From Brachybacterium massiliense (lineage in GTDB: Bacteria; Actinomycetota; Actinomycetes; Actinomycetales; Dermabacteraceae): DNA of 64,000 nucleotides. The position numbers and the translations under genes were made by a program. The first letter of the stretch is position 1. Each line of letters starts with the position of its first letter. The stretch lies in NCBI RefSeq assembly GCF_900184245.1, contig NZ_FXXB01000006.1, forward strand, positions 399,718-463,717, given 5' to 3'. A model generated the notes under the pieces. That model was not told the DNA's origin. It saw only the letters and a list, made by a program, of their open reading frames with translations, and searched no databases. Of this stretch, positions 1 to 7,813 are shown one piece after another.

Positions 1-1
1 C

Positions 2-622
2 CTGGTCGCCCCGCTGTTCCCGCGCGCGACCGTGCGCCCCCTGGGCGGGGAGCCCTTCTCGATCACCGCGGAGTCCGCCTCCTCGCAGGACGCCTGCATC
101 GTCGCGATGACCGTCGACGGGCGCGAGCACCGCGACTCTTGGATCGACCACTCCGCTCTGCGCGGCCGCCTCCACCTGCACCTGGCCGCGGAGCCGGAGG
201 ACTGGGGCCGCATCCCGCCGTCGCTGAGCGCACCGGGGGAAAGGTCGCAGCCGCTGCGCGACCTGTTCGCCGCCGACCCGTCGGATCCGCTGCGCGACGA
301 CGACGCCCGCACCGAGCGCGCCTTCGACAGCGCGAGCGCGGTGATCGCACTGCCCGAGCTGGGGGAGCCGCTGCAGGCGCGCTTCCTCACCCTGACCTCC
401 TCCGCGCAGACGGGCGGGGACCCGATCGCCTGGCGGCTCGAGGGCTCGGACGACGGCACGAGCTGGGTGACGCTCGACGCACGCTCCGGGCAGCGCTTCC
501 CCTGGCGCCGCCAGACCCGGCCCTTCGAGATCGGCTCACCGAGGCCCTGCACCCATCACCGCCTCGTGGTCACGACCTCCCAGGGGCCGCTGCGGCTGGC
601 CGAGGTCGAGCTGCTGGCCTGA
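2..622 (+). CDS. GH92 family alpha-mannosidase, C-terminal part (5' end outside window)
   Basis: The reading frame is open from base 2, so the gene begins upstream and only the last 206 codons are here. The first residues (LVAPLFPRATVRPLGGEPF) match the final beta-sandwich region of family GH92 exo-alpha-mannosidases, where a PLFP motif precedes strands carrying an aromatic/His cluster (here DSWIDHSAL). About 100 residues follow that resemble a discoidin-like carbohydrate-binding module (ITL-type strands, WRLEGSDDGTSW). GH92 enzymes are usually secreted and trim mannose from glycans; the catalytic domain cannot be checked here. The last 53 bases overlap the 3' end of the convergent membrane-protein gene. 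Family call is fairly sure, specificity unknown. Confidence 0.75.
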   Translation: MVAPLFPRATVRPLGGEPFSITAESASSQDACIVAMTVDGREHRDSWIDHSALRGRLHLHLAAEPEDWGRIPPSLSAPGERSQPLRDLFAADPSDPLRDDDARTERAFDSASAVIALPELGEPLQARFLTLTSSAQTGGDPIAWRLEGSDDGTSWVTLDARSGQRFPWRRQTRPFEIGSPRPCTHHRLVVTTSQGPLRLAEVELLA

Positions 623-1364
623 ACGGGCCTGCGCACCAGAGCGCCGCGACCGGACAGGGCGCGCCCCGCCGTGCATCGCCGAGTGCGAACGGCAGCGTCA
701 TCAGCGCCCACACCACAGCGATCAGCACGGCCTCCACCAGCAGGTACTGCGGCCACGGGCCCAGCAGGTCCAGGATCGAGGGCCCGGCGGGGGCGCGGTT
801 GAGGTAGCCGTAGTTCGCGCCGGTCAGCGCATTGCCGGTGAAGGCGATCACGGCCCAGGCCACGGTCGCCGCATAGGCCAGGCCGTAGCCGCGCCAGGTG
901 GGCCGGTAGCCCAGGCCCCACACCAGCACCACGGGCACCACCACGCCCATCCCGTGGGCGATCCAGTACTGCGCGAACTCCAGCGGGACCCACACGAAGT
1001 AGTTGACGTCCGGGGTGAGCACCGACTGCAGGTTCAGCGTCAGACCCCAGAACCAGCTGATCACGATCGCCCAGCGGGCCTGCGTGATCATCGCGATCGG
1101 GACGATGATCCGCAGCGCATCGGAGTAGTGCAGGGGCAACGACTCCTCGAGGTTCCACGCCCACGGCATCAGCCCCCACAGCAGCCACAGCAGTGAGTTC
1201 GCCAGCAGCATCCAGCCCGCGCGTCGCAGCCACCGGTCGACCGCCGCGGGCTCCGACCGTCGCACGACGAGCACCAGCACGACAGAGGCGAGCGCGAGCA
1301 GGACGAGGACACCGACGTGCTCGAGACCGTACGGGGTCATCCGCCCCAGGGGAGGTCCATCCAT
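570..1364 (-). CDS. YwaF/TIGR02206 family integral membrane protein
   Basis: 264 residues with six or seven hydrophobic segments spread over residues 12-220 (first at 12-34, second at 51-67) and a family-typical TGANYGYL motif in the second half. Proteins of this family (Bacillus YwaF type) have no established function. The first ATG is used; a second ATG at 1340 would remove eight residues and is equally plausible. The last 35 residues after the final membrane segment are Arg/Pro/Ala-rich and lie partly antisense to the GH92 gene. This looks like read-through into a non-conserved tail rather than a domain. Confidence 0.8.
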   Translation of the reverse strand: MDGPPLGRMTPYGLEHVGVLVLLALASVVLVLVVRRSEPAAVDRWLRRAGWMLLANSLLWLLWGLMPWAWNLEESLPLHYSDALRIIVPIAMITQARWAIVISWFWGLTLNLQSVLTPDVNYFVWVPLEFAQYWIAHGMGVVVPVVLVWGLGYRPTWRGYGLAYAATVAWAVIAFTGNALTGANYGYLNRAPAGPSILDLLGPWPQYLLVEAVLIAVVWALMTLPFALGDARRGAPCPVAALWCAGPFRPAARPRPAAAAPGRS

Positions 1365-1409
1365 GGCGACGAGTATGCCGCCACCGATGCTGACGCGGGA
1401 GGCCGCGTT

Positions 1410-2609
1410 TCAGGAGGACTCTCGTGCGGAAGTCTTCGGTGCGGAGGAATTGGGACCAACCCGGCGAAGCAGGACGAGGCAGAGCAGGCCGCACAGCCCG
1501 CTGAGCACGCCCCAGCCGAAGAAGGCGGTGGAATGCTCGGCAGCATCTCCCGCTGCGACGATCACGGGTCGCAATCCGACCATCGCGAGTCCGTTCGCGG
1601 CGGAGGCCAGCGAGAGGACCGTGGCCCTCCATCGCGGACCCACCGCGTCGATCAGCCAGATATCCGTGATCGTCTTGCCGAGACCGAAGGCCGCGGTGCC
1701 GGCGGGCAGTACGATCACCAACGTCAGCCACGCCTGGCCGAGATGTGCGGTGAGCGCCACGAGCACATAGCTCAGCGCCATGAGGATGATCGAGAAGACG
1801 ATCCAGCGCCCGTGACGACGGGGCGCGAGCCGGGTGGCGAGCCATCCGCCGAGGGCCACGGCGACGGCGATCATCCCGTAGCCGACTCCGATCGCGGCCG
1901 CTCCCAGCCCCATCTGGAGTCCCAACGGCTGGATGAGGATCCTGATGGAGATACCGACCGTGAGGACGATCGCAGCCAGCATGATCCCGGTGCGCACGGC
2001 CGGGATTCGGAGGGAGCTTCGCAGCGAGTCCGGCGATGCCGCAGAGGCGTGGGCGGCGGGCACGGGGACCGAGGGAACGGTGATGGCGACCAGGAGAGCG
2101 ATCAGCCCCAGGCCCGAGGTGACGAGATAGGGCAAGGGGGGCCAGACCTCGAGCAGCAGCCCGGCGCTGAGCAGTGAGACCACTCCGGCCAGTCCGCCGG
2201 CGAGCCGGGTGCGCCCCAGGTAGCGCGAGGGGGAGAGCTCCTCGGGACGGGACTCCGCGAGCTCCCAGGCGTATGTGGAGTCGAGTCCGGAGGCGAGCGC
2301 CCAGAGCATCCCCCACACGCCCCAGACGACAGCCATCAGCCAGACGCTCGAGACCAGTCCGATCCCGGCGAAGACGAGAACCGTCAGCGCACACGTCGCC
2401 AGGAGGGCGCGTTTCCTCCCGATCCTGTCCATCAGATGGCCCATGGGGACCTCCGCCAGGACGAGGACGGCGTGGAAGACGGCATCGACAGCGGCCGCCT
2501 GCATCGGGGTGTATCCCTGCTCGAGCAGGAAGATCATCCAGGTGGGGAACCAGAACTGGACATCCAGGAGGATCCGGACACCCAGGAGGCGACCGAGCGG
2601 ACCGATCAT
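1410..2609 (-). CDS. MFS transporter
   Basis: 399 residues with about 12 membrane segments and the MFS loop 2-3 signature GHLMDRIGRKRALL near residue 60, so this is a proton-coupled or facilitated transporter of the major facilitator superfamily in the cytoplasmic membrane. It is the last gene of a three-gene minus-strand cluster: it starts 19 bases after the stop of the CorA-shaped gene at 2629-3930, which itself overlaps the binding-protein-like gene. I see no strong Shine-Dalgarno sequence, so translation may depend on the upstream gene. The substrate cannot be read from the sequence. Confidence 0.85.
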   Translation of the reverse strand: MIGPLGRLLGVRILLDVQFWFPTWMIFLLEQGYTPMQAAAVDAVFHAVLVLAEVPMGHLMDRIGRKRALLATCALTVLVFAGIGLVSSVWLMAVVWGVWGMLWALASGLDSTYAWELAESRPEELSPSRYLGRTRLAGGLAGVVSLLSAGLLLEVWPPLPYLVTSGLGLIALLVAITVPSVPVPAAHASAASPDSLRSSLRIPAVRTGIMLAAIVLTVGISIRILIQPLGLQMGLGAAAIGVGYGMIAVAVALGGWLATRLAPRRHGRWIVFSIILMALSYVLVALTAHLGQAWLTLVIVLPAGTAAFGLGKTITDIWLIDAVGPRWRATVLSLASAANGLAMVGLRPVIVAAGDAAEHSTAFFGWGVLSGLCGLLCLVLLRRVGPNSSAPKTSARESS

Positions 2610-2628
2610 GTGCGTGCGCTGTCGTGAT

Positions 2629-3930
2629 TCATGACAGGCTCTGACGCCGCTTCCAGATGAACACTGCGACCAGGACGACGGAGAGCATCAGGCTGAGGAT
2701 CAGGATCGCATCCATCGACTGGGACGAGAGCCAGGAGGTGATCGACCCGTTGCCGAGGTCGAAGACGGACTGCGAGGGATCCTGACCGGCGTCCCTGCCG
2801 AACTGCACGAGCGCGATCGCCGTGGCGAGGACCGAGGTGACACCGATGCTCATCAGGATGATGTCGGTGAACATCGCCGAGCGGGCGGCACGGTCCTCCG
2901 CGAGGGAGGCGAGACGCTCGCGGCAGATCTCGACCTTCTCCCGAACAGGCTCCTCGAGCAGCTCCAGGTACTCCCACGTCCCGAGGAAGCGCTGCATCTC
3001 CTCGTGACTTCTCCTGCTCACGTGCTGGCGCACCTCGGCACGGAGCATCAGCAGCTCCTGGGCTCTGTGTCGGGTGGCGCGGAGCTCATGCCGGAGGTCG
3101 GTGATCGAGACGTCACGGCTCTCGGCCATCGACCAGGCGAGGATCTGGCGCAGGCTCTCGTCGACCCAGTGCATTGCGGACCAGAAGAACTGCGCCTTGC
3201 GCAGGGCCTGCCAGCTCAGCTCGATCTCCCCGGGACGGTCAGGGCGGTGGATGTGGTTCATCCACTGCGCGACGAGAGGGCGAGCACCTGCGATGAGCTC
3301 GCCGACCTGCGCGCGATGCTCGGTGTCGATGTCCGAGACCCAGCGTCGCGCGAAAGCTTCCCCGCCAGTCCCCTCGGAGTCGAGTACCAGCGCCCGGGTC
3401 ACCCAGAGGGGGCGATCGAGATCCCGCTCCTCGAGGTCCACGAACTCCTTCGCGTCGGAGAAATGGCGGATCTGCTGTACGAGGAACGCGTAATCGGTCT
3501 CGGCGCAGTGGCGGGCGAGCCTCGCACCGGCCTGCTGGACCGCGTCCTCCCAATGGTCCGCGTCGCGCAGCAGCTCGGCATCGAGCCCCGGCTCCGTGCG
3601 CAGGCGCCCCTCGACCAGCAGCACGTCGTGGTCGAAGAGGCTCCAGCTCAGCTCCGTGACCTCGAGACCCGGGATGCGCGGAGCCTCCGCGGGTTCGACC
3701 GCGCCGGAGACCACCTCGAGCGGTCGGGGGAGGGTGTCCGCAGCGGCCTTCGACCAGCCGGCCGGGCCAGTCCGATGATCTGCAGCCCGGTGCATGTGCC
3801 ATCGCTGTGCGGAGACCCGATGGGCGAGACGATCCCAGAATGCGCGGAAGCGCTCTGGGTCACGATCCGCTGCCCCGGGAGTGCTGGTGAAACCGACCCG
3901 GATCGGTGCCATCCATCGGAACTCATGCAT
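2629..3930 (-). CDS. Unrecognised protein with large soluble domain and two C-terminal membrane helices (CorA-like layout)
   Basis: 433 residues that I do not recognise as a named family. The first ~340 residues are soluble, charged and increasingly helical (long heptad-like Glu/Arg runs at roughly 270-345, HELRATRHRAQELLMLRAEV). Two membrane helices follow, at about 348-371 and 407-426, ending in a basic KRRQSLS tail. Long helical stalk plus two C-terminal helices is the layout of CorA-type channels, but the GMN pore motif is absent. The start codon overlaps the stop of the binding-protein-like gene by 8 bases, so the two are probably translationally coupled. Function unknown; a membrane sensor or effector working with its neighbours is one inference. 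Confidence 0.7.
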   Translation of the reverse strand: MHEFRWMAPIRVGFTSTPGAADRDPERFRAFWDRLAHRVSAQRWHMHRAADHRTGPAGWSKAAADTLPRPLEVVSGAVEPAEAPRIPGLEVTELSWSLFDHDVLLVEGRLRTEPGLDAELLRDADHWEDAVQQAGARLARHCAETDYAFLVQQIRHFSDAKEFVDLEERDLDRPLWVTRALVLDSEGTGGEAFARRWVSDIDTEHRAQVGELIAGARPLVAQWMNHIHRPDRPGEIELSWQALRKAQFFWSAMHWVDESLRQILAWSMAESRDVSITDLRHELRATRHRAQELLMLRAEVRQHVSRRSHEEMQRFLGTWEYLELLEEPVREKVEICRERLASLAEDRAARSAMFTDIILMSIGVTSVLATAIALVQFGRDAGQDPSQSVFDLGNGSITSWLSSQSMDAILILSLMLSVVLVAVFIWKRRQSLS

Positions 3931-4960
3931 CGGAGATCTCCAGGTCGTCGAGGCGTACTGCGAGAAGCTTCCCGGCCAGCGGGCCGTCGAGGATCTTGAC
4001 GGGGACGAGGGTCTGCGCCGTCGGCGTACCGTCGGGCCACTCGAGCACGGAGGCCGAGGTGCCCGACGGCGTCGCTCCCACAGGAGCGCCGGAGTCGTCC
4101 ATCAGCTCCACGGCACCGCCCTGGGCGGCGCTGAGGGTCACCTGCGGCGGACCGGGGGTCAGCGAGTCCAGCAGACGCTGGTAGTCCTCGGTGCGCTGGA
4201 AGTCCGCGAGAGCGGCGTCGATCTCCCGTTTGAGTCTCTGCCCTTCGGAGGAGTCCTTCAGCAGCAGGTGAAGGCCCTGGGTCGACGAGGTCAGGCTCGA
4301 GCTGGGGGAGACCTCGGCGTAGGCGGTCGCATCGTCGGGGAAGGACGGCCCCTCCAGGACCGCTCGTCCGGCGATCGCTCCTTCTGCGACGAGGTCCGCC
4401 TCATCGTTCATCACCGCGGTGAAGGCGGCGAGCGAGGAGGGGTGATCGGAGAAGGTGGCACCGGAGTCATCCAACTCGTCCCAGTACTGATAGCCCTCGA
4501 CGCGGGCGATCCGGAGGCCGTCGAGATCTGTGCGGTCGGCGACCGAATCCAGCAGCTCGCCCTTCTTGCCGATCAGCGTGTAGCGGAAGTCGAGCAGGGG
4601 TTCCGTGTAAAGGGCGAACGAATCTCGGGATGCGGAGACGATCACGGGAGCCATGCCGATGCTGGCGCCGTTGGTGACATCCCGCTCGGCGAGCGGCCAG
4701 GTGCTGAAGGTGAACACCGGCGTGTACCCGGCGCGGCCGAGGATCTCGGTGAGCATCTCGGCCACCGGCCCGTTGTTCGGCAGATCGGGGGAGATGTACG
4801 GGAGCCATTCCGAGGTGGAGATCTGCAGGGGCTGCGAGCGCTCCGGCGGGTCGGCTCGCACGACGGCGAGGACCAGCGCCAGGCACAGGGCGAGCACCAC
4901 GGCGATCATGACGACAGACAATGACAGACCGCTCCTGCGTGGAGCGGGAGGCCTGATCAT
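3923..4960 (-). CDS. Membrane-anchored family 3 solute-binding-like protein
   Basis: 345 residues from the ATG at 4960. An N-terminal membrane segment (about 11-34) has no valid lipobox (LALC has Leu before Cys). It is followed by a periplasmic-binding fold of the amino-acid type (SBP_bac_3): ISTSEWLPYIS at the start, then alternating strands and helices to about residue 255. A C-terminal extension of ~80 residues (TLSAAQGGAVELMDDSG to the end) looks beta-rich and SH3-like, not usual for transporters. No ABC permease or ATPase lies nearby; the partners are a CorA-shaped protein and an MFS transporter. A longer start at 5053 is open, but a -10 box TATAGT six bases before 4960 favours the short, leaderless form. 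It may be a sensor domain rather than a transporter subunit. Confidence 0.75.
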   Translation of the reverse strand: MIRPPAPRRSGLSLSVVMIAVVLALCLALVLAVVRADPPERSQPLQISTSEWLPYISPDLPNNGPVAEMLTEILGRAGYTPVFTFSTWPLAERDVTNGASIGMAPVIVSASRDSFALYTEPLLDFRYTLIGKKGELLDSVADRTDLDGLRIARVEGYQYWDELDDSGATFSDHPSSLAAFTAVMNDEADLVAEGAIAGRAVLEGPSFPDDATAYAEVSPSSSLTSSTQGLHLLLKDSSEGQRLKREIDAALADFQRTEDYQRLLDSLTPGPPQVTLSAAQGGAVELMDDSGAPVGATPSGTSASVLEWPDGTPTAQTLVPVKILDGPLAGKLLAVRLDDLEISDA

Positions 4961-4972
4961 CTCAGCACTATA
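4961..4972 (-). promoter_or_regulatory. Leaderless promoter (-10 TATAGT) of the 1410-4960 cluster
   Basis: On the minus strand the hexamer TATAGT (4972 to 4967) is followed by GCTGAG and then ATG at 4960. A -10 box six bases before a start codon places transcription initiation at or next to the A of ATG, the standard actinobacterial leaderless arrangement. No -35 match is visible. This decides the start of the binding-protein-like gene. Confidence 0.65.
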
Positions 4973-5094
4973 ACCGCGCCTGCGTCGGCCGGGAGACGAG
5001 TGCAGTGCTGTCGCGGTGATCCCTGAGCCCGGTCTCGCCGTGAGGACGAGCACCCCGCCCTCCCTCGACGATCTATGAGGGGGCCGGAGCCGGA

Positions 5095-5100
5095 TACCAT
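5095..5100 (+). promoter_or_regulatory. -10 box of phosphoribosyltransferase gene
   Basis: TACCAT lies 41 bases before the ATG at 5142. A short leader with a GAGGAG ribosome-binding site would follow, so this gene, unlike many neighbours, is probably not leaderless. No clear -35 box was found. Confidence 0.4.
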
Positions 5101-5141
5101 CTATCCACCCACGCGCCCGCGTCTCGAGGAGAACCGCACCG

Positions 5142-5654
5142 ATGTCCCAGGCCTATCACGCCGATTCCGCCGACCTCGTCGTCAAGGAGGTCCTCACCTG
5201 GGACCTGTTCGGCACGGCCTCGCGCGAGCTCGCCCAGAGCGTCGCGGACTCGGACTTCGATCCCGAGATCGTGATCGCCGTGGCTCGCGGCGGCTTGCTG
5301 CCGGCCGGCTCGCTCTCCTATGCGCTGGGCCTCAAACTCGCCGACGCGATCAACGTCGAGTTCTACACCGACGTGCACGAGACCCTGCCCGATCCGGTGC
5401 TGCTGGCCCCGATGCTCGACACCGAGTCGATCAAGGGCAAGCGTCTCCTGGTGGTCGATGACGTCGCCGACTCCGGCCGCACCCTTGCCCTGGTGCTGGA
5501 CCTGCTGCGGGACATGGGCGCCGATGCGCGCAGCGCGGTGCTCTATGCGAAGTCCGCCTCCGTGGTCTCGCCGGACTTCGTCTGGCGCCGCACCGATGAG
5601 TGGATCGTCTTCCCCTGGTCCGCCGAGCCGCCGGTCACGCCGAACGCCGGCTGA
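5142..5654 (+). CDS. Phosphoribosyltransferase (xanthine/hypoxanthine type)
   Basis: 170 residues. The PRPP-binding loop RLLVVDDVADSGRT sits at 101-114 and an ARGG motif at 48-51 provides the usual second conserved loop; the C-terminal DEWIVFPW is typical of xanthine-guanine/hypoxanthine phosphoribosyltransferases of the COG2236 kind. The enzyme would couple a purine base to PRPP in the cytoplasm (salvage). A GAGGAG ribosome-binding site precedes the ATG. The gene stands alone and ends before a very strong hairpin terminator. The exact base used is not visible. Confidence 0.85.
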   Translation: MSQAYHADSADLVVKEVLTWDLFGTASRELAQSVADSDFDPEIVIAVARGGLLPAGSLSYALGLKLADAINVEFYTDVHETLPDPVLLAPMLDTESIKGKRLLVVDDVADSGRTLALVLDLLRDMGADARSAVLYAKSASVVSPDFVWRRTDEWIVFPWSAEPPVTPNAG

Positions 5655-5670
5655 CCCCGAGCCCGCCACG

Positions 5671-5714
5671 ACGCAGAAGGAGCCGGATCCCCAGGGATCC
5701 GGCTCCTTCTGCGT
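5671..5714. terminator. Bidirectional intrinsic terminator, perfect 20-bp stem
   Basis: Arms 5671-5690 and 5695-5714 are perfect reverse complements around the 4-base loop CCAG. The hairpin lies between the convergent phosphoribosyltransferase and DUF808 genes and can serve both. There is no U-tract, as is common in high-GC actinobacteria. Confidence 0.85.
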
Positions 5715-5755
5715 CTGGCCGTGCAGGCCGCTCACCGCGAGCGGCGGGCGGGCGG

Positions 5756-6805
5756 TCAGGTGCTCGCAGCACCATCCCCGCGCTGCGGCCGGTCGGCGCT
5801 GTCACCGCCCTGCGCCGGGCCGCTGCCGCCCTGCGCCTGCACGGCGCCGTCGGCGCTCGCCGAGGCGGCCTCTGCATCACCGTGATGGCCGAACGGCAGG
5901 AAGTGCACGATCACCGCGACCAGCGCGCCGACGACCAGGCCCATCACGAAGGAGAAGAAGGTGTTGATCAGCCAGGCGAGCACCCCGCCCACACCGGCGA
6001 TCCCCGCCACCAGCCCCTCCAGGTGGTGCACGGCGCCGTAGGGCTGGGCGAGCCCGAGGTCGTGGGTGCCCACCAGCAGAATGTGACCGCCCACCCAGAG
6101 CATCGCGATCATGCCCACGTAGCTGATCACGTCCATCACCCGCGGCATCGCCCTCACCAGGCCGCTGCCGAATCTCTTCTTGAACTCCGAGGCGCCGCCC
6201 TCGGTCATCGCCAGCCCGATGTCGTCCATCTTCACCAGCAGGGCGACCGCGCCGTAGACCAGCACGGTGATGCCCAGCGCGATCACGATCAGCACCGCGG
6301 CGCGCATCCAGAGATTGTCGGTGTCGACCGAGTTCATCGAGATCACCATGATCTCGGCGGAGAGGATCAGATCGGTGCGCACGGCGCCGGAGACGACCTT
6401 GTCCTCGGCCTGGGCCCCCTTGGCCGCGGCCGGGGCCTGCTTGGGCTTGCCTCGCACCAGCTCCCAGATCTTCTCCGCGCCCTCGAAGCTCAGATAGAGG
6501 CCGCCGAGCATCAGGATCGGCGTCAGCAGCCACGGCGCGAACACGCTCAGCAGCAGCAGGACGGGCAGGATGAACACCAGCTTGTTGCGCAGGGACCCCT
6601 TGGTGATCCGCCAGATGATCGGCAGCTCGCGCTTGGGCTTGATGCCCTGGACGTACTGCGGGGTCACGGCGGCGTCGTCGATCACCACGCCGATCGCCTT
6701 CGAGCCCGCCTTCGCGGAGGCAGCGGCGACGTCATCGGCGCTCGCCGCGGCCAGGCGCGCGAGCGCGGCGACGTCATCGAGCAGGGCGGCGAGTCCACCG
6801 GCCAT
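5756..6805 (-). CDS. DUF808 (YedI-like) membrane protein
   Basis: 349 residues from the ATG at 6805, preceded by GGAAGG. The N-terminus MAGGLAALLDDVAALARLAA and the segments VTPQYVQGIKPKRELPI and KLVFILPVLLLL are characteristic of DUF808/YedI, a widespread multi-pass inner-membrane family of unknown function. About seven membrane segments span residues 80-300. The last ~45 residues are a low-complexity Ala/Gly/Asp-rich tail not expected in the core family. A longer in-frame start at 7012 adds 69 residues that look non-coding and overlaps the divergent gene at 6996. Confidence 0.9.
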   Translation of the reverse strand: MAGGLAALLDDVAALARLAAASADDVAAASAKAGSKAIGVVIDDAAVTPQYVQGIKPKRELPIIWRITKGSLRNKLVFILPVLLLLSVFAPWLLTPILMLGGLYLSFEGAEKIWELVRGKPKQAPAAAKGAQAEDKVVSGAVRTDLILSAEIMVISMNSVDTDNLWMRAAVLIVIALGITVLVYGAVALLVKMDDIGLAMTEGGASEFKKRFGSGLVRAMPRVMDVISYVGMIAMLWVGGHILLVGTHDLGLAQPYGAVHHLEGLVAGIAGVGGVLAWLINTFFSFVMGLVVGALVAVIVHFLPFGHHGDAEAASASADGAVQAQGGSGPAQGGDSADRPQRGDGAAST

Positions 6806-6995
6806 GTCAGTTCCTTCCCCGGAGGTGCGGGCCGCTGTGATGCGGCCCGGCTCAGGATAGCGGCGCGAGGAGCACGATCGGTCCGATGCCGAGGTGATGC
6901 TCATCGGGCGGGTTTTCGTGCGGCAGCCGTCCACCGGTGGCGAACAGATGGTCCGCGGGGTCGACGCCCCGCGGGGCCGGTGCGATGGTGGGGCC

Positions 6996-7643
6996 ATGGA
7001 TATCGCACTCATCGGAGGTCATGGCAAGGTCGCGCTGCTCGCGGAGCCGCTGCTGGTCGAGGCAGGGCACACCGTGCACGCGGTGATCCGCAATCCCGAG
7101 CACGCCGCGGAGGTCGAGGCGACCGGCGCGAAGGCGGTGCTCAGCGACGTCGAGACCCTCGACGATGCTGGTTGGGACGAGCTGCTGCGCGGGAAGGACG
7201 CGGTGGTCTGGGCCGCCGGTGCGGGCGGCGGCAACCCGCAGCGCACTCGCGCGGTGGACCAGGAGGCCGCGATCGCCTCGATGGAGGCGGCGCAGCGAGT
7301 CGGCGCCGCCCGCTACGTGATGGTCAGCTATTTCAGCGCGAGCCTGGACCACGGCGTGCCGGAGGACGAGCCGTTCCACGCCTACGCCGAGGCGAAGGCC
7401 CGTGCCGACGAGCACCTGCGCGGCACGATCCTGGAATGGACCATCCTCGGCCCCTCGGGCCTGACTCTCGAAGAGCCGACGGGCCGGATCGACACCGCGG
7501 CGGCAGAGGCCGGGACCGTCTCGCGCGGGAACGTCGCGCGCACCATCGTGGCCGCGCTCGAGCGCCCCGGCACCGCCGGGAAGTTCCTCGCCTACAACGA
7601 CGGCGAGCAGGAGATCGGCGAGGCGTTCGACGCCGTCTCCTGA
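6996..7643 (+). CDS. NAD(P)-binding SDR-like epimerase/reductase
   Basis: 215 residues. The N-terminal strand with MDIALIGGHGKVA gives the Rossmann nucleotide-binding glycine motif of atypical short-chain dehydrogenases (YwnB/SDR_a5-like), and YAEAKARAD around residue 130 fits the YxxxK position. Such proteins act as NAD(P)H-dependent reductases or flavin reductase-like enzymes; the substrate is unknown. The start was chosen at the Rossmann motif; GATGGT six bases upstream resembles the leaderless pattern seen elsewhere, but weakly. Divergent from the DUF808 gene. Confidence 0.8.
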   Translation: MDIALIGGHGKVALLAEPLLVEAGHTVHAVIRNPEHAAEVEATGAKAVLSDVETLDDAGWDELLRGKDAVVWAAGAGGGNPQRTRAVDQEAAIASMEAAQRVGAARYVMVSYFSASLDHGVPEDEPFHAYAEAKARADEHLRGTILEWTILGPSGLTLEEPTGRIDTAAAEAGTVSRGNVARTIVAALERPGTAGKFLAYNDGEQEIGEAFDAVS

Positions 7644-7658
7644 CCCCTGGACGAGGAG

Positions 7659-7688
7659 CGGCCCCGGCGGCGGAAGCTGCCGGGGCCG
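7659..7688 (+). terminator. Hairpin terminator after the SDR-like gene
   Basis: Arms CGGCCCCGGC (7659-7668) and GCCGGGGCCG (7679-7688) form a 10-bp stem 15 bases after the stop codon. The loop is 10 bases. Confidence 0.6.
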
Positions 7689-7754
7689 ACGACTGCCCAG
7701 GGCCGAGGGCTTCCTGGGGCCGACGGCCGTCCAGGGGCGGAGCGCGCAGGTCGC

Positions 7755-7794
7755 GGTGCCCTATTGTGGGGAGGTTACCCGGAGGGCACCGGGT
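7755..7794 (+). promoter_or_regulatory. Promoter region of MFS gene with nested inverted repeats
   Basis: A -10 candidate TATTGT (7762-7767) sits between GGTGCCC (7755-7761) and GGGCACC (7784-7790), with a second pair ACCCGG (7777-7782)/CCGGGT (7789-7794). The repeats could be a repressor operator or a leader hairpin. No -35 match is evident. Confidence 0.4.
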
Positions 7795-7813
7795 GCAGGA
7801 ACGAGGAGCAGCA

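Noticed and set aside
2629..3930. CorA magnesium transporter assignment
   Set aside because: The overall layout matches, but the GMN motif after the first membrane helix is missing, so only the architecture is noted.
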